43,510 nt of DNA from Rufibacter latericius (GCF_003721515.1 NZ_RJJD01000011.1:1-43510); one strand, 5' to 3'. Shown: positions 17,477 to 26,149, numbered from the stretch's first letter. Numbers and translations are program-made. Notes: generated by a model not told the origin, from the letters alone.

Positions 17477-17540
17477 TAACATCAGAGAGCGTTTAGGACC
17501 TGTTTCCCAAAAATCAGGCCCTAAACGCTCTCTGATGTTA
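17477..17540. terminator. Perfect long hairpin with a palindrome-family core
   Basis: Arms 17477-17497 and 17520-17540 are complementary over 21 bp (starting TAACATCAGAGAGC), and CCTG/CAGG extends the pairing inside, leaving a small loop. The core GTTTAGG...CCTAAAC is the dispersed palindrome, here enlarged by an extra perfect 13-bp outer arm. It lies after the DUF4383 gene and before the decayed ORF on the other strand, with CTTTTTCTCT following on the plus side. Confidence 0.7.
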
Positions 17541-17561
17541 CTTTTTCTCTAACCTGATTTC

Positions 17562-17820
17562 TCATTTCCAACTCAGGTTCAAGTCATAGGCATGGGCTTG
17601 GGACCCGTAGTTCTGGTGCATAGCAGCTACTTCGTTTTCCTGCGCGATCTGAATGACTTCCTCTATGTTGAGGTACGGCTGCAATCACTGGAGATCTTTC
17701 TCTACTTAATACGCCCCGTTGGTTTTGTAGCAATGCCGTAAGTGGCTGGATTTTGTAGGAGAAACAGGTGCCTGTTTTGATGCTCAATTCACTAAAAGCC
17801 CACAAAAACCCTGGTGGCAT
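17562..17820 (-). pseudogene. Decayed ORF, identity unknown
   Basis: On the minus strand the last 39 codons before the stop at 17562-17564 read as ordinary protein (LNIEEVIQIAQENEVAAMHQ and on to AYDLNLSWK). Immediately upstream that frame is broken by a TGA (17685-17687) in the context EKDLQ-stop-LQPY and a TAA (17706-17708). A second frame continues the protein-like sequence upstream (FSYKIQPLTALLQNQRGVL), so one frameshift and at least one stop separate the two. I do not recognise the family. The rest of the gap to 18053 shows nothing clear. Confidence 0.4.
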
Positions 17821-18053
17821 TTACCCTAAAGTCTGTCCTGCTTTTGGCCTCTTTCTGGCAAAACAGTTCATAAACCGCGCTTTCTTTTGCGGGTACCTTA
17901 ATTGACCAAATGCGTATAACTACTTAACAGAAAAAGCAACCGCGTACGCTCCCTTAGCACAGCCCAACCAATCTTCGTTCCTCGCTTTCCTCCCGTAAGA
18001 CAGGGCTGCTGTCACATGTTATAATGGATGTAGCATCATTAACGCTTGGCATT

Positions 18054-19136
18054 ATGAAAGTCGATCAGGAATTTGATACCGCCAAGGCCCAGGCCTTCGG
18101 AAATGCGTTACTTGACACCATGAACAAAAGTGCCCTGTCCTTCATGATCTCCATCGGTCACCGGGTAGGGTTGTTTGACACCATGAGCCAGATGGATTTC
18201 GCGAGCTCCACCGAGATTGCCGAAACTGCCAACCTGGATGAACGGTATGTACGGGAATGGCTCGGGGCCATGGTGACGGGCGGAGTGGTGATTTACGCCC
18301 CCGAAACCCGCACCTACTACCTGCCTCCGGAACATGCTGCCTCGCTTACCCGTGAAGCCGGGCAAGACAACCTGGCGGTGTTTGCGCAATACAGCGCCGT
18401 GATGGGCAAGGTGGAAGATGACATTGTGGAGTGCTTCAAAAACGGCGGCGGCGTGCCTTACAAAGAATACCACCGGTTCCATGAAGTAATGGCTGAAGAC
18501 AGCGGGCAATCGGTGATACCGGTTCTGGAAAGCCATATCCTGCCTTTGGTCCCCGGCTTACGCGAGAAACTGGAGAAAGGCATCCACATGCTGGATGTGG
18601 GCTGCGGATCGGGCAGGGTCATTAACCGGCTGGCCTCGCTGTTTCCCAAATCAAAGTTCACCGGCATTGATTTATCTTCCGAAGCCATCGCCTCGGGTAA
18701 CGCCGGATCTGCCGCCCTGGGTCTGGAGAACGTCCATTTCAAAAAAGACGACCTCTCTAACTTCCACCTAGATGCTCCCGTGGAGAAATATGATTTCATT
18801 ACTTCCTTTGACGCCATCCATGACCAAGGCAAGCCGCTGAACGTATTGAAAGGCATTTACAAGGCACTCAAAAACGATGGCGTGTACCTGATGCAGGATA
18901 TCAGTGGAACCAGCCACCTGGAAGAAGACATCCAACACCCCATCGCCCCTTTTCTGTACACCATTTCCTGCATGCACTGCATGACGGTTTCCCTGGCACA
19001 GCACGGCGAAGGACTAGGGGCCATGTGGGGCGAAGAAGTAACCCTTGACTACCTGAAAAGAGCCGGTTTCACCAACATCCAAACCCACAAACTTGACCAT
19101 GATATCCAGAACAACTGGTACGTGATCACGAAGTAG
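18054..19136 (+). CDS. SAM-dependent methyltransferase with N-terminal winged helix
   Basis: Protein of 360 residues from the ATG at 18054; an in-frame ATG ten codons upstream (18024) is the alternative. Residues about 15-95 form a winged-helix dimerisation domain (ALSFMISIGHRVGLFDTM, then ERYVREWLGAMVTGGVV), and the C-terminal Rossmann fold carries MLDVGCGSGRVINRLA, TGIDLS and FDAIHDQGKP. This matches the Rv2258c-like group of class I methyltransferases, whose substrates are mostly unknown small molecules. A cysteine/histidine/methionine-rich stretch (SCMHCMTVSLAQHGEG) near residue 305 is notable. Monogenic, followed by a large inverted repeat. Confidence 0.82.
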   Translation: MKVDQEFDTAKAQAFGNALLDTMNKSALSFMISIGHRVGLFDTMSQMDFASSTEIAETANLDERYVREWLGAMVTGGVVIYAPETRTYYLPPEHAASLTREAGQDNLAVFAQYSAVMGKVEDDIVECFKNGGGVPYKEYHRFHEVMAEDSGQSVIPVLESHILPLVPGLREKLEKGIHMLDVGCGSGRVINRLASLFPKSKFTGIDLSSEAIASGNAGSAALGLENVHFKKDDLSNFHLDAPVEKYDFITSFDAIHDQGKPLNVLKGIYKALKNDGVYLMQDISGTSHLEEDIQHPIAPFLYTISCMHCMTVSLAQHGEGLGAMWGEEVTLDYLKRAGFTNIQTHKLDHDIQNNWYVITK

Positions 19137-19164
19137 CTGTCCTCCTTAATTGTAGAAGAAACGG

Positions 19165-19239
19165 GCTGAACAGGAAAGTAAATCGGGAAGCAGGTCAGAT
19201 GCAATCTTTCCTATTCCAGGTTGTACTTTCCTGTTCAGC
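19165..19239. repeat. Inverted repeat with 16-bp perfect arms
   Basis: GCTGAACAGGAAAGTA at 19165-19180 is matched exactly by its complement at 19224-19239, around a 43-base loop that can itself fold weakly. It is 28 bases after the methyltransferase stop and followed by a T-rich stretch (CTTCTTTTT), so it may be a terminator, but the large loop is unusual for one. Confidence 0.5.
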
Positions 19240-19425
19240 TTTCGATTTTGGCTTCTTTTTAGTAAACTAGGCCTAAAATGGGAAGGAACGAACAAGGCTC
19301 TATAGCAGCTTTTCTGCTGCTTCCTGAATTTTAAATCCCCTCGCCTACTGGCCTTGGCTTTAAGCCCGATTTCCATAAAAGAGCCCTGAAACATTTCTAA
19401 CCCTAAGAACCAAGCAGCTTCACCC

Positions 19426-19893
19426 ATGAACTTCAGAGAGGCAACCGTTTCAGATATCGCGCAGATGCAGGTGGTGCGTCTTGCGGTGAAGGAGAATGTG
19501 CTGTCAGACCCGGCTTTGGTAACTGATGCACACGTGGAGGATTACATCACCTCCCGGGGGAAGGGCTGGGTCTGCGAGGTAGAGGGCACGGTGGTGGGTT
19601 TCGCCATCGCTGACCTGAAAGACCACAGCATTTGGGCCTTGTTTGTTGACCCCGCCTACGAGAAAAAAGAAATCGGGCGGAAACTGCATGACGTGATGTT
19701 GGACTGGTATTTCAAACAAACCAGGGAAACCGTCTGGCTAGGCACCAGCCCCACCACCCGGGCCGAGGCTTTCTACCGCACCGCCGGCTGGCAGGAGGTA
19801 GGCACCCACGGAAAAGGCGAGATCAGGTTTGAGATGGCGTATGAAGAGTGGGCGCAGAGAAAAGCCCTAAACTCTGCGCCTTCACTCTCTTAG
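19426..19893 (+). CDS. GNAT family N-acetyltransferase
   Basis: Protein of 155 residues with the GNAT fold: N-terminal FREATVSDIAQMQVVR, the central strand VVGFAIADLKDHSIWALFVDP, and the acetyl-CoA pyrophosphate loop region YEKKEIGRKLHDVMLDW (motif A, with EIGRKL in place of the usual GxGxGL/I arrangement). The C-terminal AEAFYRTAGWQEVG is motif B. It would transfer an acetyl group to an amine; substrate not predictable. Convergent with the ECF sigma gene, the two stops being about 90 bases apart with small hairpins between. Confidence 0.85.
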   Translation: MNFREATVSDIAQMQVVRLAVKENVLSDPALVTDAHVEDYITSRGKGWVCEVEGTVVGFAIADLKDHSIWALFVDPAYEKKEIGRKLHDVMLDWYFKQTRETVWLGTSPTTRAEAFYRTAGWQEVGTHGKGEIRFEMAYEEWAQRKALNSAPSLS

Positions 19894-19986
19894 AAAACCA
19901 CTTATTTTCGGTTCAACCATCAGGTGACAACCGTTAAATATTTTGAAAAGAACCCTTCTTAAACTCAGTTCTGAGATTCTGTAACG

Positions 19987-20652
19987 CTACAGAGAAGCAA
20001 TTCGCTTCATCACGTTTTCTGTGATCCGGTCGCACTTGCTTAGGTGGAAGTGCAGGATGTCTTCTTTTTTGTACAGGTGGCTCAATGATTTCCGAAGTAA
20101 GGCTTTGGCCCGGTTCAGCCTGACTTTCACGTTCGCCTCAGTAAGGTCAAGGCACAGCATGGTTTCGGCCACGTTCATTTCCTCTATTTCACGCATCACA
20201 AATACGGTGCGGTACTTTTCGGGCAGTTGCCGGATGGCCTCCTCCAACACCACGTGCAGTTCTGAGGACAGCAATTTGGTTAGCGGAGTTGGGATGTGTT
20301 CCGCTGATCTCAGGTTTACTTCACGGTCTACATTTTCATCGCTCATAGCACAGGCCAGTTTTCGTTTCTTCGCCCGAAGCAGGCACTCGTTGATGAGAAT
20401 CCGGGTGAGCCACGTTGAAAAAGCCGATTTATAAGCAAACGTGTGAAGGTGTTCATAGGCTTTCACGAAGGCCGTCTGCATCATTTCCTCCACCTCTTCT
20501 TCATCGTCCAGAATACTCATTCCTATCCGGTAGAGCCGCTGGTTGTTCCGGCGCACCAGAACGGCATACAGGTCTTTCTCACCTTCCAGCACCCGGAGGA
20601 TAATCTCCTGGTCAGGGATGGTGGCAGCTACCAAAGTTTCTCTTTTCCCCAT
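19987..20652 (-). CDS. ECF-type RNA polymerase sigma factor
   Basis: Sigma-70 family protein of 221 residues with only regions 2 and 4. Region 2 runs from about residue 30 (YAVLVRRNNQRLYRIGMSIL) through EEVEEMMQTAFVKAYEHL to FSTWLTRILINECL; region 4 is LPEKYRTVFVMREIEEMNVAETM and LTEANVKVRLNRAKALLRKSL. An unusually long linker of about 40 residues separates them and a short extension follows region 4. No anti-sigma gene is adjacent. It is divergent from a DoxX-like membrane protein gene, a plausible direct target. ECF factors of this kind answer cell-envelope or oxidative stress. Confidence 0.9.
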   Translation of the reverse strand: MGKRETLVAATIPDQEIILRVLEGEKDLYAVLVRRNNQRLYRIGMSILDDEEEVEEMMQTAFVKAYEHLHTFAYKSAFSTWLTRILINECLLRAKKRKLACAMSDENVDREVNLRSAEHIPTPLTKLLSSELHVVLEEAIRQLPEKYRTVFVMREIEEMNVAETMLCLDLTEANVKVRLNRAKALLRKSLSHLYKKEDILHFHLSKCDRITENVMKRIASL

Positions 20653-20675
20653 TTTATCTGCTTGTCTTAGAATTA

Positions 20676-20749
20676 GAGCGAACAGAAGGCTAAAGGTTAC
20701 AGCAGTAAGGGAAAATTATTTTTGTAACCTCCTGATTGTCTTCTGCTCT
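20676..20749. promoter_or_regulatory. Interrupted inverted repeat in the sigma/DoxX divergent promoter region
   Basis: On the left GAGC, AGAAG and GGTTAC (20695-20700) appear in order; on the right GTAACC (20725-20730), CTTCT and GCTC appear as the mirror image ending at 20749. The half-sites face the two divergent genes and the right one overlaps the -7-like element. It could be two oppositely oriented copies of a promoter or operator site used for both genes, for example by the sigma factor itself. Confidence 0.4.
20718..20725 (+). promoter_or_regulatory. -7 element candidate (TATTTTTG) for the DoxX-like gene
   Basis: Exact TAnnTTTG 85 bases upstream of the DoxX-like ATG, placed between the two half-sites of the inverted repeat. 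It could serve housekeeping sigma, with the sigma factor encoded next door giving additional control. Confidence 0.35.
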
Positions 20750-20810
20750 AATGAGTACAGCATGCAAGAGAATGCTGCTTTCATTTTACACCTAAAAACC
20801 GAAAAACGCC

Positions 20811-21218
20811 ATGGAAACAAGTATTCAGAACACCGGACGAGTACAGCAGGTCTTAACCTATACCTACGGCCTGGTGCCTATCATTGCAGGGGTAGATAAG
20901 TTCACCAACCTGCTCACCAACTGGAGCGATTACCTCAGCCCGTTTGTCACCAATCTGCTGCCCTTCCCCCCTGAAACCTTTATGGCCATTGTGGGAGTCA
21001 TTGAGATAGTGGCGGGGCTGCTGGTGTTCATCAGGCCGTACATAGGAGCATACGTGGTTATGGGCTGGCTGATTGCCATTGCCTTGACGTTGATTTTGGG
21101 CGGACATCATCTGGATGTGGCCGTGCGGGATCTGGTGATGGCGGTGGGGGCTTTTGCGTTGGCAAAACTCTCGGTTCCGGCTGGCTTCTCCCTTCCCTCC
21201 CGCGCGAGGATAGCGTAA
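20811..21218 (+). CDS. DoxX-like integral membrane protein
   Basis: Membrane protein of 135 residues with four hydrophobic segments (about 14-30, 55-75, 80-98, 105-122). GLVPIIAGVDKFTNLLTNW near the N-terminus and the later VGVIEIVAGLLVFIRP are the DoxX/DUF417-type core. Such proteins are associated with redox or envelope stress and quinone-linked reactions, but the exact activity is unsettled. It is divergent from the ECF sigma gene and followed by a hairpin terminator, so it may be the direct target of that sigma factor. Confidence 0.75.
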   Translation: METSIQNTGRVQQVLTYTYGLVPIIAGVDKFTNLLTNWSDYLSPFVTNLLPFPPETFMAIVGVIEIVAGLLVFIRPYIGAYVVMGWLIAIALTLILGGHHLDVAVRDLVMAVGAFALAKLSVPAGFSLPSRARIA

Positions 21219-21359
21219 ACTGTGGCAGGTTGAGGCGGCAAGTGGTGCCTTGAAACAAAGGTATCCTTGCTGCCCTCCTGCATAAACTGCGTACTGCCTC
21301 CCGAAAAGAAGAAATTAGTATACAGAAACCTTACCCTCACGCGTTTAATGCTTAATTTT

Positions 21360-21397
21360 AAGCTTCCTTTCTCCCCAAATACAAGAAAGGAGAGCTT
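21360..21397 (+). terminator. Rho-independent terminator-like hairpin
   Basis: AAGCTTCCTTTCT (21360-21372) pairs with AGAAAGGAGAGCTT (21384-21397) with one bulge, followed by TCTTTTAAGTTTTT. It separates the DoxX-like gene from the M3 peptidase gene 24 bases later. Confidence 0.6.
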
Positions 21398-21421
21398 TCT
21401 TTTAAGTTTTTAAACAGCATA

Positions 21422-23551
21422 ATGATTACAAAAACACTCTGCGTTCTCGCAACTATGGCTATCGGATTACTGGCAAGTGAACAGGCGGCAGGTCAGGCCA
21501 CAGACAAAAACAATCCTCTTTTACAGAAGTACAACACCCCGCATCAGGTTCCGCCTTTTCACCTGGTCAAAGACGAGCACTTTAAACCGGCTTTGCTGGA
21601 AGGCATCCGGGTAAACCAACAGGAGATTGACGCCATCGTCAACAACCCAAAACCAGCTACTTTTGACAACACCATCCTGGCCATGGAAAACGCCGGTCAG
21701 TTGCTGGGCCGTGTGTCTACCGTTTTTTACAACCTGAACTCGGCCAACACCAACGAGCAGATTCAGAAAATCGCCCGCGAAATAGCTCCGGCATTATCGG
21801 CGCACAGCGATAACATCATCCTGAACAAGAAGTTGTTTGATCGGGTGAAAACGGTCTGGAATAACAAAAAGGACCTGAAACTGACTTCTGAGCAGCAAAA
21901 ACTGCTGGAAGAGACCTACAAATCCTTCGTGCGCAGCGGCGCCAACCTGAACGATGCCGATAAAGAGAAGCTGAAGAAGATGAACGGCGAGCTGTCGCTC
22001 CTCAGCCTTCAATACGGGCAGAATATCCTGGCGGAAACCAACGCCTACCAATTGGTGATTGACGACAAGAAAGACCTGGCGGGCTTGCCGGAAGGCGTAG
22101 TGGCCGCTGCCGCGGATGCCGCCAAACAGGCCGGGAAAGAAGGCAAATGGGTCTTCACCCTGCACAACCCCAGCGTGATGCCTTTCCTGCAATACGCCGA
22201 TAACCGTGAGCTCCGCAAACAGATCTGGGAAGCGTATTCCCTGCGTGGCAACAATAACAACGCCAACGACAACAAAGAGGTACTGCGCAAGATTGTGAAC
22301 CTGCGCCGCGAGAAAGCGCAGTTACTGGGCTACAAAACCCACGCGCACTACGCCCTGGAGGAAACCATGGCGAAGAATCCGGAGAACGTGAACAAACTTC
22401 TGGATCAACTGTGGGCCCCAGCCCTGGCCGTAGCCAAACAAGAAGAGCAAGACATCCAGAAAATGGTAGACGCCTCAGGCGCCAAATTCAAAGTGGCTCC
22501 GTACGACTGGCGCTATTACACCGAGAAGATCAGGAAACAGCGTTTTGACCTGGACGAGCAGGAACTGGCTCCATATTTTAGCCTGGACAACATCCGGAAA
22601 GGTGTGTTCACGGTAACGGAGAAACTCTACGGCCTCAAGTTTAAACAACTGCCTAACCTGCCCAAGTACCACCAAGACGTGACCGCCTATGAAGTTACCG
22701 AAGCCGATGGAAGACTGGTAGGTATTATCTACATGGATTTCTTTCCGCGAGTCTCTAAAAGAAGCGGTGCCTGGATGACCTCTTACCGCACCCAAAAAAT
22801 GGAGAAAGGCATACGTTTGGCTCCGGTGGTGTCTATTGTCTGCAACTTCACCAAACCCACCGGTGATGCCCCTGCCCTATTGACCTTTGACGAGGTAACC
22901 ACGTACTTCCACGAGTTCGGCCACGCCCTGCACGGTTTGCTGTCTAATGTGACCTATGAAAGCATGGCCGGCACCTCGGTACCACGCGACTTCGTGGAAC
23001 TGCCTTCGCAGATCATGGAGAACTGGGCCGCTGAGCCGGATGTCCTGAAAATGTACGGTACCCACTACAAAACCGGCAAACTGATTTCAGACGAGCTGAT
23101 TCAGAAGATGAAGAAAGCCGGCACCTTCAACCAAGGCTTCGAGACCACGGAGTACCTGGCTGCTTCTTTGCTGGATTTGGCATATCACACCCAGACTACC
23201 AACCTGGAGGGCGACATTAACCAGTTCGAGAAAACCGCGATGGCCAAGGTTGGTTTGATGGAGCAGATTATTCCGCGGTACAGAAGCACCTATTTCAGCC
23301 ACATTTTCTCTGGCGGCTACTCGGCGGGTTACTACAGCTACATCTGGTCGGGAGTGTTAGATACTGATGCGTTCCAAGTGTTCAAGGAAAAGGGTCTGTT
23401 CAACAAAGAGAAAGCCCAGTCGTTCCGGAAAAACATTCTGGAAAAAGGCGGCACCGAAGACCCAATGGAACTCTACAAGAAATTCAGAGGCGCAGAACCA
23501 AGCATCCAGCCCTTGCTTAAGAAGCGTGGTTTGACGCCGGTGAGCTTATAA
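21422..23551 (+). CDS. M3 family metallopeptidase (Dcp/oligopeptidase A-like), exported
   Basis: Zinc peptidase of 709 residues with a Sec signal peptide (hydrophobic 5-19, then EQAAGQA). The catalytic HEFGH is at 497-501, and the third zinc ligand E526 lies in DFVELPSQ as usual for M3. The C-terminal FSGGYSAGYYSYIWSGVLDTDAF is the conserved substrate-binding tyrosine/glycine loop. It cleaves short peptides, probably removing dipeptides from C-termini as Dcp does, here in the periplasm. Length matches the family. Monocistronic; its transcript ends at a strong hairpin shared with the convergent AsmA-like gene. Confidence 0.93.
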   Translation: MITKTLCVLATMAIGLLASEQAAGQATDKNNPLLQKYNTPHQVPPFHLVKDEHFKPALLEGIRVNQQEIDAIVNNPKPATFDNTILAMENAGQLLGRVSTVFYNLNSANTNEQIQKIAREIAPALSAHSDNIILNKKLFDRVKTVWNNKKDLKLTSEQQKLLEETYKSFVRSGANLNDADKEKLKKMNGELSLLSLQYGQNILAETNAYQLVIDDKKDLAGLPEGVVAAAADAAKQAGKEGKWVFTLHNPSVMPFLQYADNRELRKQIWEAYSLRGNNNNANDNKEVLRKIVNLRREKAQLLGYKTHAHYALEETMAKNPENVNKLLDQLWAPALAVAKQEEQDIQKMVDASGAKFKVAPYDWRYYTEKIRKQRFDLDEQELAPYFSLDNIRKGVFTVTEKLYGLKFKQLPNLPKYHQDVTAYEVTEADGRLVGIIYMDFFPRVSKRSGAWMTSYRTQKMEKGIRLAPVVSIVCNFTKPTGDAPALLTFDEVTTYFHEFGHALHGLLSNVTYESMAGTSVPRDFVELPSQIMENWAAEPDVLKMYGTHYKTGKLISDELIQKMKKAGTFNQGFETTEYLAASLLDLAYHTQTTNLEGDINQFEKTAMAKVGLMEQIIPRYRSTYFSHIFSGGYSAGYYSYIWSGVLDTDAFQVFKEKGLFNKEKAQSFRKNILEKGGTEDPMELYKKFRGAEPSIQPLLKKRGLTPVSL

Positions 23552-23603
23552 GCCGATAATGCTTTTCAGATAGGTTAGCCTTCGCTTACCCTAAATCCCT
23601 TTT

Positions 23604-23648
23604 ATCAGCCGTTTTCAGGAAAACAACCCGAAAACGGCTGATTTTTTT
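23604..23648 (+). terminator. Strong rho-independent terminator
   Basis: ATCAGCCGTTTTC (23604-23616) and GAAAACGGCTGAT (23630-23642) form a perfect 13-bp stem with a 13-base loop, followed by TTTTTT. It ends the M3 peptidase transcript. The loop sequence AGGAAAAC resembles the centre of the dispersed palindrome at 10349. Confidence 0.85.
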
Positions 23649-23686
23649 ATGCCTTGGCTGTAAGTGTTTTTATGGGTAACCCGAAC

Positions 23687-25348
23687 TTACATGGGAGCCC
23701 CAATCACGGAGAGCACGCCGTTGGCCAGGCAGTCTTTCCAGTAAGTGAGGAACGAGCGTTCACTTTTGCGTTTCACCTCAATTTTGCCTTCCCGCGGCGC
23801 TTTGCCATTATTTTCACTGTCAGATTTCAAGACCAGTTTATCGGCTAAGAGCGTTTTGATTTTCTTGCCGAACGACTGCTTTTTCTCTTTGTCCTTGGAA
23901 AGCAGGTCTACCTTGAAATCATCGTACTGAAGCTGTAGCCTACCGGTGGCCGAGGTCTTGGTTAACTCCACTTTAAAGGAGCCTTTCTGCACGTAGCCGC
24001 TTTTCACGCTCACAAACATGCTGGGCTCTATGATGGGGTTCAGGATGGCCGGATAGCCTTTGCCTATGGTTCCTTCAATAGAATGGTAGCCGTTGGGGTC
24101 CAACAAAGCCAGACGTACCGTGGCTTGCATGGCGGCTTTGCCCATGATAAAGCCCCGGGCTTTCAGCACCGCGGGGTTCTTCAGCGAGATAAGGTTTTTG
24201 TCATTAGTAAGGTTGGTGAGGGTCAGGTCTATGTTACTGCCGGTCACATAGCCCGTCCGGAGGGCTTTCTCAGACAGCTCCTCGTACCGAACGGCCAAAT
24301 TCCGCACATTGACCTCCCGGATATTCACCCCAAAAGGAATTTTCTGCACCAGGTCATGCGGCATGAGGCCGTTCCCCTTGGAGGCGAAGTGCTTGCCGTC
24401 TTTATAGGCGCTCACCCTCGGGTTCTGCACCGCCACGCCTCCCACATAGAAATTGGCGTTCTGGGACAAGTTGGCGAAATCAACCTTGCTTAGCCGCACC
24501 TCTGGTACGTGCACGCTGAACCTGGTCACCGCCATTCCTGCTTTCCTGGACATCCCGGCCGCACTCAGCAAAGGCACCAGTTGCACGCGGGAGAAAATGA
24601 GTTCTTTTTTCTGGGTGGACACCCGGCTTAGGCCCGTCTTGATTCTGTAAAATCCATTGGGTAACGAAAACGCCGCTTCCTTAGCCGTGAGATCTATCTC
24701 CTTGCTGTAAAATGCCCGCGAGGGGTCCTGAAAAGAAGCGCTGTCCAGTTTCACGCCAGAGGCCTTCAGGTTTACCCCAGACAAAGAAAACACGTCTGTC
24801 TTTCGGTGAGCCTTATCTCTATATCGGAACGATCCATTTTTTATTTGGATCTCCCGGATGGCCATTTCCCTGAACTGCTTGCCTACCCGTTCGTGCAAAG
24901 GTTTAGACGAGGTATCCTGCTTCATTTGCCGCAGTTCCCATTCGGGGCTCTCCAGTTGAACCGAGCTCAGGCCGAAAGCTCCGCCAAAAAGCAGCTTCAG
25001 GAAAGGGATGCCACCTACCTGCACCTTGGCGGCCTTTACCTCTGAAAGACTGGCCGGTGCCTGGGCCGGAGTGCGCTGCTGCATTTGTTTCCAGACCTTT
25101 GGATTAGGAATGAGCCTGACGGAGTCCAGGGTGGCTGATCCGGCCAGTACGGAGACTTCCAGGTGGCTCATGCGCAGGTCATACATCCCCTTGGATTGGG
25201 TATGGACCTGCTTCACCAGTTTTTTTGCGGCCCAGGCATTCAGGTTCTTAGACACCACCAATAGCCCTACCAGCAGGACCAACACGATGGCTCCGGCCAC
25301 CATCCAATACTTTTTACTTTTGGCGCTATGTCTCTCTGTCTTTTCCAC
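23687..25348 (-). CDS. AsmA-like / DUF748-type envelope protein
   Basis: Protein of 553 residues, a single N-terminal membrane anchor (MVAGAIVLVLLVGLLVV) followed by a long repetitive beta-rich region facing the periplasm. The pattern LDSVRLIPNPKVW, and later blocks such as EIQIKNGSFRYRDKAHRKTD with recurrent KVDFANL- and LNVRNLAVRYEE-like strands, resembles AsmA-family proteins, which act in lipid or outer membrane homeostasis. The start is uncertain: the frame opens at TTG 25393, but GTG 25348 gives a short basic N-terminus directly before the anchor and is preferred; ATG 25303 is also possible. Convergent with the M3 peptidase gene. Confidence 0.6.
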   Translation of the reverse strand: MEKTERHSAKSKKYWMVAGAIVLVLLVGLLVVSKNLNAWAAKKLVKQVHTQSKGMYDLRMSHLEVSVLAGSATLDSVRLIPNPKVWKQMQQRTPAQAPASLSEVKAAKVQVGGIPFLKLLFGGAFGLSSVQLESPEWELRQMKQDTSSKPLHERVGKQFREMAIREIQIKNGSFRYRDKAHRKTDVFSLSGVNLKASGVKLDSASFQDPSRAFYSKEIDLTAKEAAFSLPNGFYRIKTGLSRVSTQKKELIFSRVQLVPLLSAAGMSRKAGMAVTRFSVHVPEVRLSKVDFANLSQNANFYVGGVAVQNPRVSAYKDGKHFASKGNGLMPHDLVQKIPFGVNIREVNVRNLAVRYEELSEKALRTGYVTGSNIDLTLTNLTNDKNLISLKNPAVLKARGFIMGKAAMQATVRLALLDPNGYHSIEGTIGKGYPAILNPIIEPSMFVSVKSGYVQKGSFKVELTKTSATGRLQLQYDDFKVDLLSKDKEKKQSFGKKIKTLLADKLVLKSDSENNGKAPREGKIEVKRKSERSFLTYWKDCLANGVLSVIGAPM

Positions 25349-25447
25349 GGGATGTAATTCTGTGAGTCTTGTACGCAGCAAGCGCCGGATCAATCATACT
25401 TTCCAGAACTGAAATTATGATAAGTAAGACAGATGCTTCCCTACAGG

Positions 25448-25483
25448 GTTTTAAGCCCGTTTTCCCGAAATTAACCTTGAAAC
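25448..25483. repeat. Dispersed palindrome copy (degenerate)
   Basis: GTTTTAAGCCCGTTTT followed by CCTTGAAAC at the far end; the outer arms pair imperfectly and the position is intergenic between the divergent AsmA-like and DUF2628 genes. Confidence 0.35.
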
Positions 25484-25604
25484 GCTCGCCCGGTTTTACA
25501 GATCCTTTGGAGGTCAGCCGGGGAAGTCCTTGATTTTCCAGACCCCCCGTAGGCAAAAACGAGGAAACCTGGGGTGCGAATACCGCGAAATGGGCCAAGG
25601 CTTG

Positions 25605-25612
25605 TACCTTTG
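25605..25612 (+). promoter_or_regulatory. -7 element for the DUF2628 gene (TACCTTTG)
   Basis: Exact TAnnTTTG, ending 30 bases before the ATG at 25643. It supports that ATG over the earlier in-frame ATG at 25574, which lies upstream of this promoter. Confidence 0.5.
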
Positions 25613-25642
25613 CACTACTCTTACCCACACAAACACGCGCTT

Positions 25643-26149
25643 ATGCTGCCCGATGCCCCAGAACCAACCGCCGAGGACCAGGAAGATTTCTATAGAGCCT
25701 ACTTCGGCACCGAAGCCGATTATTACCTGAACAAGCTGGCCCAATACCAGGCCGGAACCAAGTTCACGTTCAACATCGCGGCCTTCTTTTTCGGGCTTTT
25801 CTGGATGCTGTACCGCAAGATGTACCTTCAGGCGCTGATTCTGGTGCTGATCTTGTTTGTGGAGTCCTTTCTGCTGGGCCAAGCCGTGAAATACTACGGA
25901 TTCTCCCAAACCAACGCAGGCTTGCTCAACAATTTCTTTACCGTAGCCTGGAGCACCGCCATCGGTTTTCTGGGCAACTGGCTTTACCTGCGGCAGGCCC
26001 AGGCCCGGGTCACGCGGGCTCTGCAAACCGAACCCAATGAGCAGGCAGCCGTCAACCGCCTGAGCGTGGAAGGTGGTTTCACTCTCCTGCCCCACATCCT
26101 GGTTGCCGCCATTATAATGGTTAGCCTGGTGGTCTATCGGTTTGTTTAG
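25643..26149 (+). CDS. DUF2628 membrane protein
   Basis: Protein of 168 residues. An acidic N-terminus (EPTAEDQEDFYRAYFG) leads to a conserved block FNIAAFFFGLFWMLYRKMY, the DUF2628 signature, then three hydrophobic segments (about 60-78, 92-112, 145-165). Members are small inner-membrane proteins of unknown function. Start chosen from the promoter position and because residues before it (RIPRNGPRLV) do not resemble the family. It precedes a 340-base gap before the GT39 gene. Confidence 0.7.
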   Translation: MLPDAPEPTAEDQEDFYRAYFGTEADYYLNKLAQYQAGTKFTFNIAAFFFGLFWMLYRKMYLQALILVLILFVESFLLGQAVKYYGFSQTNAGLLNNFFTVAWSTAIGFLGNWLYLRQAQARVTRALQTEPNEQAAVNRLSVEGGFTLLPHILVAAIIMVSLVVYRFV

